Positions 18,316 to 28,986 of a stretch of DNA of 64,000 nt are shown in pieces. The first letter of the stretch is position 1; each line of letters starts with the position of its first letter. This DNA comes from Pelomonas aquatica (GTDB lineage: Bacteria; Pseudomonadota; Gammaproteobacteria; Burkholderiales; Burkholderiaceae_C): assembly GCF_026712205.1 (NCBI RefSeq), contig NZ_JAPPUW010000003.1, positions 1-64,000 of the forward strand, written 5' to 3'. Made by a program: the position numbers and the translations under genes. The notes below the pieces were generated by a model. The model was not told where the DNA came from. It ran no database searches and saw nothing but the letters and a program-made list of their open reading frames with translations.

Positions 18316-19722
18316 TCAATGGGCATGGAAGGTCACGCGGTCGGGCACCGGCTTGGGCGTCCCGAGGCGGCTCCACCAGGGCATCAGCAGGAAGAAGCCG
18401 AAATAGAACAGCGTGCCGGCCTGGGCCACCAGCGTGCCCATGTCGCTCGGCGGCTGGATGCCGAGATAGCCGAGCACGAGGAAGAACACCACGAAGACGG
18501 CGTAGACGTATTTGTGCCAGTCGGGCCGGTAGCGGATGGACTTGACCGGGCTGTGATCCAGCCAGGGCAGGAAGAACAGGATGATGACGGCGCCGCCCAT
18601 GACGACGACGCCCCAGAACTTGGCGTCGAAGACCTTGAGCAGAAAGATCAGCGCGACCGCAGCCACCAGCAGCGCCACCTTCGCCGCGCCGCCGAATCTG
18701 CCCTTCAGGAAGCTCACGACGGCCGCGATGCCGACGACGCCCACGAGCACGTTGACCATCACGTCGGTCGTCGCGCGCAGCATCGAGTAGTAGGGCGTGA
18801 AGTACCAGACCGGCGCGATGTGAGGCGGCGTCTTCAGCGGGTCGGCCGGGATGAAGTTGTTGTACTCCAGGAAATAGCCACCGAACTCGGGCGCGAAGAA
18901 GAGGATGGCGGTGAACACCATCAGGAACAGGCAGACGCCGTAGATGTCGTGCACCGTGTAGAACGGGTGGAAGGGCACGCCGTCCAGCGGCTTGCCGTTC
19001 GCGTCCTTGGGGCCTTTCTTGATCTCGACGCCGTCGGGGTTGTTGGAGCCGACGTCGTGGAGGGCCAGCAGGTGGGCCACCACCAGGCCCAGCAGCACCA
19101 GCGGCACCGCGATGACGTGGAAGCTGAAGAAGCGGTTCAGCGTCGCATCGCCGACGACGTAGTCGCCGCGGATCATCAGCGCCAGGTCCGGGCCGACGAA
19201 GGGCACGGCGGCGAACAGGTTCACGATGACCTGGGCGCCCCAGTAGGACATCTGGCCCCAGGGCAGCAGATAGCCCATGAAGGCCTCGGCCATCAGGCAC
19301 AGGAAGATCGCGCAGCCGAAGATCCAGACCAGCTCGCGCGGCTTGCGGTAGCTGCCATAGATCAGGCCGCGGAACATGTGCAGGTAGACGACCACGAAGA
19401 AGGCCGAGGCGCCCGTGCTGTGCATATAGCGGATCAACCAGCCCCAGGGCACGTCGCGCATGATGTACTCGACCGACGCGAAGGCCAGGCCCGCGTCCGG
19501 CTTGTAGTGCATCACCAGGAAGATGCCGGTGACGATCTGGATCACCAGCACCAGCAGCGCCAGCGAGCCGAAGATGTACCACCAGTTGAAGTTCTTCGGC
19601 GCGTAATACTCCGACATGTGGACCTTGTAGGCGTCGAACGCGGTCGGGAACCGGTTCTCCAGCCAGGTCACGGTCTTCACGCCCATCGAGGCGCCTGCGG
19701 GAGCTTCCTTGAATTCAGCCAT
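18316..19722 (-). CDS. petB: Cytochrome b of the bc1 complex
   Basis: 468 residues, the full-length fused form with about eight or nine membrane helices. Heme ligand histidines occur in the second and fourth helices (YLHMFRGLIYGSYRKPRE and FFSFHVIAVPLVLLGLVVAHLLALH). The quinol-oxidation site, PEWY in mitochondria, reads PVWY here (IAPVWYFTPYYSMLRA), a variant known from beta- and gammaproteobacteria. It oxidises ubiquinol and drives the Q cycle with petA and petC. Start ATG at 19722, 25 bases after petA. Confidence 0.98.
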   Translation of the reverse strand: MAEFKEAPAGASMGVKTVTWLENRFPTAFDAYKVHMSEYYAPKNFNWWYIFGSLALLVLVIQIVTGIFLVMHYKPDAGLAFASVEYIMRDVPWGWLIRYMHSTGASAFFVVVYLHMFRGLIYGSYRKPRELVWIFGCAIFLCLMAEAFMGYLLPWGQMSYWGAQVIVNLFAAVPFVGPDLALMIRGDYVVGDATLNRFFSFHVIAVPLVLLGLVVAHLLALHDVGSNNPDGVEIKKGPKDANGKPLDGVPFHPFYTVHDIYGVCLFLMVFTAILFFAPEFGGYFLEYNNFIPADPLKTPPHIAPVWYFTPYYSMLRATTDVMVNVLVGVVGIAAVVSFLKGRFGGAAKVALLVAAVALIFLLKVFDAKFWGVVVMGGAVIILFFLPWLDHSPVKSIRYRPDWHKYVYAVFVVFFLVLGYLGIQPPSDMGTLVAQAGTLFYFGFFLLMPWWSRLGTPKPVPDRVTFHAH

Positions 19723-19747
19723 GTCTCGTCGTCCCGTTTTGTTCTGG

Positions 19748-20344
19748 TCAGGCCTTCTTGTCCTCGCCGATCAGCAGGCGGCTGTCGGTCAGGTACATGT
19801 GGGGCGGCACTTCGAGGTTGTCGGGCGCCGGCTTGTTCTTGAAGACGCGGCCGGCCATGTCGAAGGTCGAGCCGTGGCAGGGGCAGAGGAAGCCGCCGTT
19901 CCAGTCGTCCGGCAGCGAGGGCTGGGGACCGGCGGCGAATTTGTCGCTGGGCGAGCAGCCCAGATGCGAGCAGATGCCGACGACGACGAGGTACTCGGGC
20001 TTGATCGAGCGGCCCTCGTTCTTCGCATAGTCGGGGATGGGGTAGGCCTTGCGCTCGGAATTCGGGTCGGCCAGCTGGATGTCGTTCTTCTTCAGGGCCT
20101 CGATCTGCTCGGGCGTGCGGCGCACGATCCAGACCGGCTTGCCGCGCCACTCGACGGTCAGCTTCTCGCCGGGCTTGATGGCGCCGATGTCCACCTCGAC
20201 CGGGGCGCCGGCCGCCTTGGCACGCTCACTGGGCGCGAAGGTGCTGACGAAGGGCACGGCAGTCGCGACACCGCCGACGGCGCCGGTCACACCGGTCGCG
20301 ATCAGCCATGTGCGTTTGCCTTGGTCCACTTGCTGGTCACTCAT
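19748..20344 (-). CDS. petA: Rieske iron-sulfur subunit of the bc1 complex
   Basis: 198 residues. One N-terminal membrane helix (WLIATGVTGAVGGVATAVPFV) precedes the 2Fe-2S cluster motifs CSHLGC and CPCHGSTFD, whose two Cys and two His bind the cluster. Rieske proteins are normally Tat substrates. Here the signal has KR (QGKRTWL) rather than RR before the helix, a tolerated variant. First gene of the petABC-sspAB unit; its promoter must lie in the ~190-base region shared with divergent mscL. Confidence 0.97.
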   Translation of the reverse strand: MSDQQVDQGKRTWLIATGVTGAVGGVATAVPFVSTFAPSERAKAAGAPVEVDIGAIKPGEKLTVEWRGKPVWIVRRTPEQIEALKKNDIQLADPNSERKAYPIPDYAKNEGRSIKPEYLVVVGICSHLGCSPSDKFAAGPQPSLPDDWNGGFLCPCHGSTFDMAGRVFKNKPAPDNLEVPPHMYLTDSRLLIGEDKKA

Positions 20345-20538
20345 GAGGGTCCTCTAAAGAGACTTCGAATCCGAGACTTCTGATCAGGGGCAGCCGAGAA
20401 TTCTAACGGACGCCGCTTCGCGCCCCGGCCATGCCGGACCGGCCAGGGACCGCAGGTTTACCCGCCTTCTACACTCCCACCCTTGCCGACAATATCGGCG
20501 CCCTTCTCTCCCCCCAAACGATCCCAAAGGAGCCCCGG

Positions 20539-20961
20539 ATGAGTTTCTTTTCCGAATTCAAGGAGTTCGCCGTCAAAGGCAATGTCGTCGACCTCGCGGT
20601 CGGCGTGATCATCGGCGGCGCCTTCGGCAAGATCGTCGACTCGCTGGTGGGCGACGTCATCATGCCGGTCGTCAGCAAGATCTTCGGCGGGCTGGACTTC
20701 AGCAACTACTTCGTGCCGCTGGCCGGCCAGACGGCCCAGACGCTGGCCGAGGCCAAGAAGGCCGGCGCCGTGCTGGCCTACGGCAGCTTCATCACCGTGT
20801 CGCTGAACTTCATCATCCTGGCCCTCGTGATCTTCCTGATGATCAAGCAGATCAACCGCCTCAAGCGCGAGCCCGAGGCCGCGCCCGCGCCGGCCGAGCC
20901 GCCCCCGACGCCCGAAGACATCCAGCTGCTGCGCGAGATCCGCGATTCGCTCAAGCGCTGA
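20539..20961 (+). CDS. mscL: Large-conductance mechanosensitive channel MscL
   Basis: 140 residues forming a homopentameric channel that opens under membrane tension and protects against osmotic downshock. The signature [39 protein letters not shown] is the N-terminal amphipathic helix plus TM1. TM2 is [21 protein letters not shown], and the C-terminal cytoplasmic helix ([15 protein letters not shown]) ends the protein. The ATG at 20539 is preceded by AAAGGAG. A strong terminator follows. Confidence 0.98.
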   Translation: MSFFSEFKEFAVKGNVVDLAVGVIIGGAFGKIVDSLVGDVIMPVVSKIFGGLDFSNYFVPLAGQTAQTLAEAKKAGAVLAYGSFITVSLNFIILALVIFLMIKQINRLKREPEAAPAPAEPPPTPEDIQLLREIRDSLKR

Positions 20962-20980
20962 GTCCCCTGTCCTCAGAAAT

Positions 20981-21011
20981 GCCCGGTAAGTAATGGTTAC
21001 CGGGCTTTTTT
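20981..21011 (+). terminator. Intrinsic terminator of mscL
   Basis: Nine-base perfect hairpin GCCCGGTAA-loop-TTACCGGGC followed by a run of six T, 20 bases after the mscL stop. A textbook Rho-independent terminator. Confidence 0.92.
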
Positions 21012-21092
21012 CTGCCACGAAGTTGGCAACCTGCTGGAAACCCGGACTTGTTGCTCGCGCGATACTTTCGGTGACGCCCGCGGCCCTTGTTG

Positions 21093-23441
21093 ATGAACGC
21101 GCCCGAAATACGCCTGAATCCGCATCTCGAAGCCTCGCTGACCCGCATCCGCCTTGCGGGTGAGCAGGCGGCCGAGCGCTGCGCGGAAGGCCTGGGCCTG
21201 TCGGCGCTGTCGGCCGGGCAGATCAAACGCCGCGATGCGCTGCTGGCGGCGCAGTTCGTGTTCCGCCAGCAGCAGGGCATCTTTTCGCAACGCTTCGTGC
21301 AGGGGCTGCGCAGGCAGGTCGCGGCCGAGCAGGCCGACACCAGGCCCGTGCAGAGCGGCGCGAAGAAGACGGCCTGGGGCGAGCTCTCGCTGATGGACGA
21401 CGACCAGGTCAACAACCTCGTCGCGGCCGACCGCATCGGCCTGGCCATCGGCCATCACAGCGAATGGGAGCTGCGCGAGGTCGAGTCCTACGTCTCGGGC
21501 ATCCAGGTCGGCGAGCGCAACCCGCTGCGGCCCGAACTGATCGGCCAGGCCCTGCTCGACGCGGTGCAGTCCATCACCGACGACCCGCAGACCCGCCAGA
21601 CGCTGACCGACGAGCTGACCCGCGCGCTGGCCCAGGAAATGCGCGCCTGCTATGCCGACATCGCCGAGCTGCTGCGCTCGCGCGGCCTGCGCCCGCAGGA
21701 CTTGCGCGTGCGCGCGACACCGGATGGCGGCGTGTCGCGCTACGGCGGCCTGGGCCCTTCCACGCAGCCGGGCGAGCTCGACTCCGGCCATGGCGGCGTG
21801 TCGACGCGGGCCGGCGGCTACGGCGGCTCGGGCCATGGCGGCCTGGGCCGCAGCGGCGGCTTCGGCCGGGGCGGCGGCATCGGCCGCGTCGACCCGCAGA
21901 TGATGGACCTGCTGCGCCAGCTCGCGCAGGCGCCGGCCGCCTACGAGGCCGGCTACGACAGCCATGGCCAGTCCGGCCGCATGGGCCTGGACACGCTCGG
22001 CGGCGACTCGCCCAGCGCCTGGGGCCAGTTGCCGCTGCCGGCCAACCTGATCCACCAGCACCGCGACGAGCTGCGCCAGGCCGCGACAGGCCGGCTGGAC
22101 CACATGGTCATCGACGTCGTCGCGGGCCTGTTCGACCAGATCCTGTCCGACCCCAAGGTACCGCCGCAGATGGCGCGCCTGCTGGCCCGGCTGCAGCTGC
22201 CGGTGCTGCGCGTGGCCCTGGGCGACGAAACCTTCTTCTCGTCGCGCCGCCACCCGGTGCGCCAGTTCGTCAACCGCATGGCCTCGCTGGCCTGCGCCTT
22301 CGACGATTTCAGCGACGACCCGGGCCGCTCCTTCCTGGCCCATGTGCGCGACCTCGTGCAGGACGTGGCCCAGGGCGACTTCGACCGCATGGACGTCTAC
22401 ACGGCCAAGCTGGACGCCCTCGAAGCCTTCATCGCCGAGCAGACCCGCGCGACGCTGAAGGCCGCCGGCGACGCAGCCGCCGTCGTCGAGCGCCGCGAGA
22501 CCGACCTGCGCCTGCAGCAGCGCTATGCGCTGCAACTGCAGCAGGCCCTGGCCAAGGTGCCGATGCAGGACTTCCTGCGCAGCTTCCTGGCCCAGGTCTG
22601 GAGCCAGGCCATCGTGCTGGCCTCGCGCGAAGGCGCCCCCGAGCGCGCGCTGCGGCTGCGCCAACTCGGCCGCAGCCTGGTCATGAGCGTGCAGCCCAAG
22701 GGCGGCACGGCGGCGCGCGCCGACTTCCTGCGCGAGCTGCCCAATCTGATGCGCACCCTCAACGAGGGCATGGACCTGATCCGCTGGCCGGATGCGCCGC
22801 GCAAGGACTTCTTCGGTGCGCTGCTGCCGGCCCACGCCGAATCGCTGAAGGGCGCCGCGCCCAGCGCCCTCGACACCAATCTGCTGGTCAGGCAGCTCGA
22901 CCAGATCTTCGGCGTGCCGCCGCCGGCCGAGGCCGACCTCGGCAAGCCCATGGCCGGCGAGACCGCCCCCGGCGACCTCGATGCCAGCCAGCGCCTGACG
23001 CCGAACGAGGCCAAGAGCCTGGGCCTGGTCGAGGACGCCAGCGTCGACTGGAACGGCGAACTCGACCTGGACCTGTCGGGCAACGACGAGGCCGCGGCGC
23101 CGCTGGAAGCGGTGGACATCTCCATCGATGGCCTGCCCGCCGCCGAGAGCGCACCCGAGCCCAGCAGCGGCGCGCTGCTGATGGACAACATGCAGCTCGG
23201 CTTCGCCTATCAGATGCACACGGGCAGCGAGTGGCAGAAGATGCGCCTGGCCCATGTCAGCGCCGGGCGCAGCTTCTTCATCTTCACGCACGGCAGCCGC
23301 CACCAGGAGACGGTGACGATGACGGCGCGCATGCTGAGGAAGCTCTGCGAGGCCGGCCGCATGCGGGCCTACGAGCAGGCCTATCTGCTGGAGCGCGCCA
23401 CCGCGCGCACGCGGGCGCAGCTGGCGGCGCTCAGGGGGTGA
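21093..23441 (+). CDS. DUF1631 family protein
   Basis: 782 residues, a large cytoplasmic protein of the DUF1631 family found mainly in beta- and gammaproteobacteria; its function is unknown. It is predicted to be mostly helical. A Gly/His/Ser-rich low-complexity linker at about residues 210-265 (repeats of GHGG, GGYGGSG and GGFGRGG) separates the N-terminal from the central DUF region. The C-terminal ~100 residues (LGFAYQMHTGSEWQKMRLAHVSAGRSFFIFTHGSRHQETVTMTARML) resemble a PilZ-like beta-barrel, which could mean c-di-GMP-related function, but this is weak. The ATG at 21093 was chosen. The gene end overlaps the convergent pdxA by 11 bases. Confidence 0.88.
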   Translation: MNAPEIRLNPHLEASLTRIRLAGEQAAERCAEGLGLSALSAGQIKRRDALLAAQFVFRQQQGIFSQRFVQGLRRQVAAEQADTRPVQSGAKKTAWGELSLMDDDQVNNLVAADRIGLAIGHHSEWELREVESYVSGIQVGERNPLRPELIGQALLDAVQSITDDPQTRQTLTDELTRALAQEMRACYADIAELLRSRGLRPQDLRVRATPDGGVSRYGGLGPSTQPGELDSGHGGVSTRAGGYGGSGHGGLGRSGGFGRGGGIGRVDPQMMDLLRQLAQAPAAYEAGYDSHGQSGRMGLDTLGGDSPSAWGQLPLPANLIHQHRDELRQAATGRLDHMVIDVVAGLFDQILSDPKVPPQMARLLARLQLPVLRVALGDETFFSSRRHPVRQFVNRMASLACAFDDFSDDPGRSFLAHVRDLVQDVAQGDFDRMDVYTAKLDALEAFIAEQTRATLKAAGDAAAVVERRETDLRLQQRYALQLQQALAKVPMQDFLRSFLAQVWSQAIVLASREGAPERALRLRQLGRSLVMSVQPKGGTAARADFLRELPNLMRTLNEGMDLIRWPDAPRKDFFGALLPAHAESLKGAAPSALDTNLLVRQLDQIFGVPPPAEADLGKPMAGETAPGDLDASQRLTPNEAKSLGLVEDASVDWNGELDLDLSGNDEAAAPLEAVDISIDGLPAAESAPEPSSGALLMDNMQLGFAYQMHTGSEWQKMRLAHVSAGRSFFIFTHGSRHQETVTMTARMLRKLCEAGRMRAYEQAYLLERATARTRAQLAALRG

Positions 23442-24432
23442 GCCGCCGCGCCATCGCCAGCGCCGCGCCCAAGCTGGCCGGGTCGGCGATGCCGCGCCCG
23501 GCGATGTCGAAGGCGGTGCCGTGGTCGGGGCTGGTGCGCACGAAGGGCAGGCCCAGCGTCACGTTCACGCCCTGCTCCACGCCCAGATACTTCACCGGGA
23601 TCAGCCCGTGGTCGTGCGTCATCGCGACGACGACATCGAACTCGCCGCGGCGGGCGCGCATGAAGACCGTGTCGGGCGCATAGGGGCCGCTGGCCTCCCA
23701 GCCGGCCGCGCGCGCGTCGGCGATGGCGGGCGCGATGTGCCGGATCTCCTCGTCGCCGAACAGGCCGCCCTCGCCGGCATGCGGGTTCAGCCCGGCCACC
23801 GCGATGCGCGGCGCCTGCAGCCCCATGCGCCGCAGCGCCGCGCCGGTGATGTGCAGCGTCTCCAGCACGGCCTCGCGCGTGACGCGCGTGATCGCGTCGC
23901 GCAGCGAGCAGTGGATCGTGACCAGCACCGTGCGCAGTTCCTCGTTGGCCAGCATCATGCGCACCGGCACCCCGCCGGCCAGGGCCTGCAGCATCTCGGT
24001 GTGACCCGGGTAGGGCGAGCCGGCCGCGTGCAGCGCCTCCTTGTGGATGGGCGCCGTGACGAGGGCCCGCGCCCGGCCGGCCTGAATCTCAGCCACGGCC
24101 GCCTCGATGCAGCGGGCCGCGGCCGCACCGGCGCGCGCATCGACGCGACCCAGCGGCGCATCGACGAGGCCGGCCGGCAGCCCCGCAGGCTGCCAGACCG
24201 GCAGGCAGCGCGGCGGCACGCGGTCCAGTTCGTCCAGACCCTGCAACTCGGCTACTGCGAGGCCACCGCCGATCGCCGCGACGGCCCGCCTCAGCACGGC
24301 CACGTCGCCCACGACGACGGCATCGCGCGGGACCTCGCGCCGCCACAGGCTGGCAATGATCTCGGGGCCGATGCCGCAGGCATCGCCCATCGTGACGGCC
24401 AGGGGCAGGCCTGGCGAATGTTCCGGGGTCAT
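23431..24432 (-). CDS. pdxA: 4-hydroxythreonine-4-phosphate dehydrogenase
   Basis: 333 residues of the PdxA family, which oxidises 4-phosphohydroxy-L-threonine in pyridoxal 5'-phosphate synthesis (DXP-dependent route). The N-terminus reads LPLAVTMGDACGIGPEII. Metal/substrate motifs are TAPIHKEALHAAG, YPGHTEMLQ, VTIHCSLRDA and AGLNPHAGEGGLFGDEE. Starts at 24432 or 24447 are possible. In E. coli pdxA lies next to rsmA (ksgA); here it stands alone, divergent from an M14 peptidase gene. A PdxA-like paralogue of other substrate range cannot be excluded. Confidence 0.92.
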   Translation of the reverse strand: MTPEHSPGLPLAVTMGDACGIGPEIIASLWRREVPRDAVVVGDVAVLRRAVAAIGGGLAVAELQGLDELDRVPPRCLPVWQPAGLPAGLVDAPLGRVDARAGAAAARCIEAAVAEIQAGRARALVTAPIHKEALHAAGSPYPGHTEMLQALAGGVPVRMMLANEELRTVLVTIHCSLRDAITRVTREAVLETLHITGAALRRMGLQAPRIAVAGLNPHAGEGGLFGDEEIRHIAPAIADARAAGWEASGPYAPDTVFMRARRGEFDVVVAMTHDHGLIPVKYLGVEQGVNVTLGLPFVRTSPDHGTAFDIAGRGIADPASLGAALAMARRLTP

Positions 24433-24481
24433 GCGGCATTCTTTCATCACCCGGCCGCTTCGCTGGCAGACTGCGGCCGCC

Positions 24482-25408
24482 ATGAACCAAGACCACACCC
24501 CTTATCCCATCGGCACGCCCGGCCAGGCCTGGGGCGCCGCCGAAATCGCCACCTGGCACGCCCGCCAGACCCGGCAGCGCAGCCATGCCCAGGACGTACT
24601 CGCCGCGATCGAGCCGCTGCGGCAGGACTTCGACGTCTTCGACTACGGCGCGCTGGACTACGACGGCGAGCGCTTCCCGCTGCGCGCCATCCGCAGCCGC
24701 GGCTGGCGCGACGATCTGCCGACGCTGGTCGTGACCGGCGGCGTGCACGGCTACGAGACCAGCGGCGTGCATGGCGCTTTACAGTTCGTCCGCGACCACG
24801 GGCTGGAGCAGGCCGGCCGTGCCAACCTGCTGGTCGTGCCCTGCATCAGCCCCTGGGCCTACGAGCGCGTGCAGCGCTGGAACCCGGCCGCGCTCGACCC
24901 CAACCGCAACTTCCGCGACGCCAGCTCCGCCGGCGAATCGGCCGCGCTGGTGGCCCTGCTGGCGCCGCTGCGCGGCCGGGTGCTGATGCACATCGACCTG
25001 CATGAGACGACGGACTCGGACGAGTCGGAGTTCCGCCCGGCGCTGGCGGCGCGCGACGGCGAGGCCTTCACGCCCGACACCGTGCCCGACGGCTTCTACC
25101 TGGTCGACGACGTGGACCGGCCGCAGCCCGGCTTCCAGCGCGCCGTCATCGATGCGGTGGCTCGCGTGACCCATATCGCGGAGCCCGACGCCAACGGCCA
25201 GATCATCGAATGCCCGCTGCAGCAGCACGGCGTCATCAGCTTCGAGGTCGGCCGTCGCGGCCTGTGCGCCGCCATCACGGGTGCGCGCTTCAGCACGACG
25301 ACCGAGGTCTACCCGGACAGCGCCCGCACGACGCCCCAGCAGTGCCTGGCGGCCCAGGTCACCGCCGTGCGCGCGGCCATCGCCTACGCGCTCGCAAACG
25401 CCGCCTAA
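24482..25408 (+). CDS. M14-type zinc peptidase / succinylglutamate desuccinylase-like
   Basis: 308 residues. Zinc-binding HxxE is in TGGVHGYETSGVHGALQF, the third ligand region is HIDLHETTDSDESEF, and an NPAALDPNRNFRD block binds the substrate carboxylate. The glutamate base is probably in ISFEVG near the C-terminus. It belongs to the M14 carboxypeptidase / AstE-aspartoacylase superfamily. No signal peptide is seen, so it is cytoplasmic. The substrate is unknown; a peptidoglycan peptide or an acylated amino acid are options. It ends in a 4-base convergent overlap with the NIF3 gene. Confidence 0.85.
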   Translation: MNQDHTPYPIGTPGQAWGAAEIATWHARQTRQRSHAQDVLAAIEPLRQDFDVFDYGALDYDGERFPLRAIRSRGWRDDLPTLVVTGGVHGYETSGVHGALQFVRDHGLEQAGRANLLVVPCISPWAYERVQRWNPAALDPNRNFRDASSAGESAALVALLAPLRGRVLMHIDLHETTDSDESEFRPALAARDGEAFTPDTVPDGFYLVDDVDRPQPGFQRAVIDAVARVTHIAEPDANGQIIECPLQQHGVISFEVGRRGLCAAITGARFSTTTEVYPDSARTTPQQCLAAQVTAVRAAIAYALANAA

Positions 25409-26151
25409 GCCGGGTTGTCCACGTCGATGAACTGCCAGCTCAGGCCCAGGTCCTGCGCGACCCGGGCGCTCAGGCCCTGCACGCCGTAGCGCTCGGTCGC
25501 GTGGTGGCCGGCCGCGACGAAGGCGACGCCGGTCTCGCGGGCGTAGTGGGCCTGGGGCTCGGAGATCTCGCCGGTGACGAAGACATCGGCGCCGGCTGCG
25601 ATGGCCGATTCGAAATAGCCCTGGGCGCCGCCCGTGCACCAGGCGACGCGGCGCAGCGGCCGGCCGTCGCCGGGCACGGCGGTCACGTCGCGGCCCAGCA
25701 CGTCGCGCAGCCGGGCGGTCAGCGCCGGCAGTTCGGTGGGCTCGATCGCGGCGCTGAAGCCCAGGTCCTGCTCGCCGAAGCGCCGGTCCGCGGTCCAGCC
25801 GAAGCGCGCGCCGAGCTGGGCGTTGTTGCCCAGCGTCGGGTGGGCGTCCAGCGGCAGGTGGTAGGCCAAGAGGTTGATGTCATGGGCCAGCAGCCGCGCC
25901 AGGCGCTGCTTCATCCAGCCGGTGACGCGGCCGTCGTGGCCGCGCCAGAACAGGCCGTGGTGCACGAGGATGGCGTCGGCCCGGGCCGCGATGGCGGCGT
26001 CGATCAGCGCCAGGCTGGCCGTGACCCCGCAGACCAGATGGCGGACCTCGGCGCGGCCCTCGACCTGCAGACCGTTCGGCCCATAATCCTTGAAGCGCCC
26101 AGGCTCCAGCAACTCGTTGAGGCGGAGCTCCAGCGCGGCGCGATCGGTCAT
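25405..26151 (-). CDS. Nif3-like dinuclear metal centre hexameric protein
   Basis: 248 residues of the NIF3/YbgI (DUF34) family. It is recognised from FKDYGPNGLQVEGRAEVRHLVCGVTASLALIDAAI, the metal-binding ILVHHGLFW, the Asp/His-containing LLAYHLPLDAHPTLGNN, and VTGEISEPQAHYARETGVAFVAAGHHATERYGVQGL. Structures show a toroidal hexamer with two metal ions per subunit; proposed activities (GTP cyclohydrolase I type 2, carbinolamine repair) are not settled. Its start is only 19 bases from the start of the divergent protease gene, so the two promoters must overlap the opposite coding regions. Confidence 0.95.
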   Translation of the reverse strand: MTDRAALELRLNELLEPGRFKDYGPNGLQVEGRAEVRHLVCGVTASLALIDAAIAARADAILVHHGLFWRGHDGRVTGWMKQRLARLLAHDINLLAYHLPLDAHPTLGNNAQLGARFGWTADRRFGEQDLGFSAAIEPTELPALTARLRDVLGRDVTAVPGDGRPLRRVAWCTGGAQGYFESAIAAGADVFVTGEISEPQAHYARETGVAFVAAGHHATERYGVQGLSARVAQDLGLSWQFIDVDNPA

Positions 26152-26170
26152 GGCTTGAGAAGGAATTGGG

Positions 26171-27348
<1,178 letters not shown>

Positions 27349-27352
<4 letters not shown>

Positions 27353-28140
27353 GCCGCGGGCGGCTCGTCCTCGGGCGCCTTGGTGCTGCGGATGAAGTAG
27401 CCGGCCGCCAGCAGGCCCAGCTCGTAGAGCAGGCACATCGGGATGGCCAGCGCGAGCTGCGAGACGATGTCGGGCGGCGTGATGACGGCGGCGACGATGA
27501 AGGCCACGACGATGAAGTAGCCGCGCCATTCGCGCAACTTGTCCACCGACACGACGCCGATGCGCGCCAGCACGACGACGATGACCGGCACCTCGAAGGC
27601 CGCGCCGAAGGCGATGAACATATTCATCACGAAGCCCAGGTAGGCCTCGATGTCCGGCGCCGCCGTGATGCTCTTGGGCGCGAAGTTCTGGATGAACTTG
27701 AAGACCTGGCCGAAGACGAAGAAATAGCAGAAGGCCACGCCGGCGAAGAACAGCAGCGTGCTCGACACGACCAGCGGCAGCACGAGGCGCTTCTCGTGCG
27801 AATACAGGCCCGGCGCGACGAAGGCCCAGGCCTGGTAGAGCACCACCGGCAGGGCCAGCAGGAAGCCGGCCAGCAGCGTGATCTTCAGCGGCACGAAGAA
27901 GGGCGCGATGACATTGGTGGCGATCAGCTTGGTGCCGACCGGCAGATGCGACACCAGCGGCGCGGCCAGCAGGTCGTAGAGCGGGCCGGGGCCGGGGTAG
28001 ATGACCAGGATGCCGAAGCAGATGCCGATGGCCAGGATGGCGCGCAGCAGCCGGTCGCGCAGCTCCATCAGGTGGGCGACGAAGGGCTGCTCGGTGCCGG
28101 CCAGTTCGTCGTGGTCGGGTTTCTGGAAGGAGGAGCTCAT
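27349..28140 (-). CDS. tatC: Sec-independent protein translocase TatC
   Basis: 263 residues with six predicted membrane helices. TatC binds twin-arginine signal peptides together with TatB. Visible hallmarks are the cytoplasmic N-terminal [17 protein letters not shown], the [10 protein letters not shown] loop, the FKIT-type [37 protein letters not shown] and the YFVVAF segment. Its start codon overlaps the stop of tatB by four bases. Last gene of tatABC. Confidence 0.98.
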
Positions 28141-28619
28141 TTCCGCAGGCCGGGCGGCCTAAAGCGCGCGACGCGCGCGGCGCCGGACTGGGTGTGGCGG
28201 CGCACGCCGGCCTGCTGCTTGAACCACAGCGGCGTCGCGCCGCGCTTGAGCCTCCAGTTCTTCTTCGGGTGGCGGTACTCGGGCGGCGGCGGCGCGATGG
28301 CCGAGGCGGCCTCGTAGGACGAGCCCTCCCCGGTCACATCGCGCCAGGTCTGGTCGAAGACCTGGGTGGCCGAGTCGACCTCCTGGCGCACGCTCTGCTC
28401 GACGTCGCGCGCCGCCGTCTCGAACTGGGACTTCATCTTCTGAAGCTCCTCCAGCTCGATGGAGCGGTTGACCTCGGCCTTCACGTCGGCCACATAGCGC
28501 TGCGCCTTGCCGAGCAGGGTGCCCACCGTGCGGGCGACGCGCGGCAGCTTCTCGGGGCCGATGACGATCAAGGCCACCGCGCCGATCAGCGCGAGCTTGT
28601 CGAAGCCGAAGTCAAGCAC
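28137..28619 (-). CDS. tatB: Sec-independent protein translocase TatB
   Basis: 160 residues. The N-terminal helix [33 protein letters not shown] (TatB type with GPEKLP) is followed by an amphipathic helix and a long coiled charged region to about residue 100. A basic, Pro-rich tail ends the protein. TatB forms the substrate receptor with TatC. The gene is 9 bases after tatA and overlaps tatC. Confidence 0.97.
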   Translation of the reverse strand: MLDFGFDKLALIGAVALIVIGPEKLPRVARTVGTLLGKAQRYVADVKAEVNRSIELEELQKMKSQFETAARDVEQSVRQEVDSATQVFDQTWRDVTGEGSSYEAASAIAPPPPEYRHPKKNWRLKRGATPLWFKQQAGVRRHTQSGAARVARFRPPGLRK

Positions 28620-28628
28620 TCGTCGGGC

Positions 28629-28862
28629 TCAGGACTTGGTCTTGGCGTCGACGTCGACCGTGTTGGGGTCGTGGGCCTTGCCGGCCGTGACCTGCTGGGT
28701 CGGCGCGGCCGGCGCATCGGCGGCACCGTCCTTCATGCCGTCCTTGAAGCCCTTGACCGCGGCGCCGAGGTCGGAACCGACGTTGCGCAGCTTCTTGGTG
28801 CCGAAGATCGCGATGACGACGACGAGGACGATCAGCCAGTGCCAGATGCTGAATGAACCCAT
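28629..28862 (-). CDS. tatA: Sec-independent protein translocase TatA
   Basis: 77 residues. One membrane helix ([25 protein letters not shown]) precedes an amphipathic helix ([21 protein letters not shown]) and a polar tail, the standard TatA form that assembles into the transport pore. First gene of tatABC; its promoter should lie in 28863-28913, upstream of a hairpin block that separates it from the HIT gene. Confidence 0.97.
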   Translation of the reverse strand: MGSFSIWHWLIVLVVVIAIFGTKKLRNVGSDLGAAVKGFKDGMKDGAADAPAAPTQQVTAGKAHDPNTVDVDAKTKS

Positions 28863-28913
28863 GATGCTTACTCCTTGAGGACTGGCTCAAATTCTAGGTG
28901 ACAGGTGCCTCAT

Positions 28914-28974
28914 GCCCGACTCCCTGCAGGGAGTCGGGCCTTCGCCGGGCGTCACGCAGTGCGCAGGCACTGCG
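28914..28974 (-). terminator. Two hairpins between the HIT gene and tatA
   Basis: A perfect 26-base palindrome (28914-28939, arm GCCCGACTCCCTG) and an 8-base hairpin CGCAGTGC-GCAG-GCACTGCG (28955-28974) lie in the 124-base gap after the HIT gene. No long U-run follows, so termination is plausible but not certain; a repeat element is the alternative. Confidence 0.5.
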
Positions 28975-28986
28975 CTCGGTGCCGGC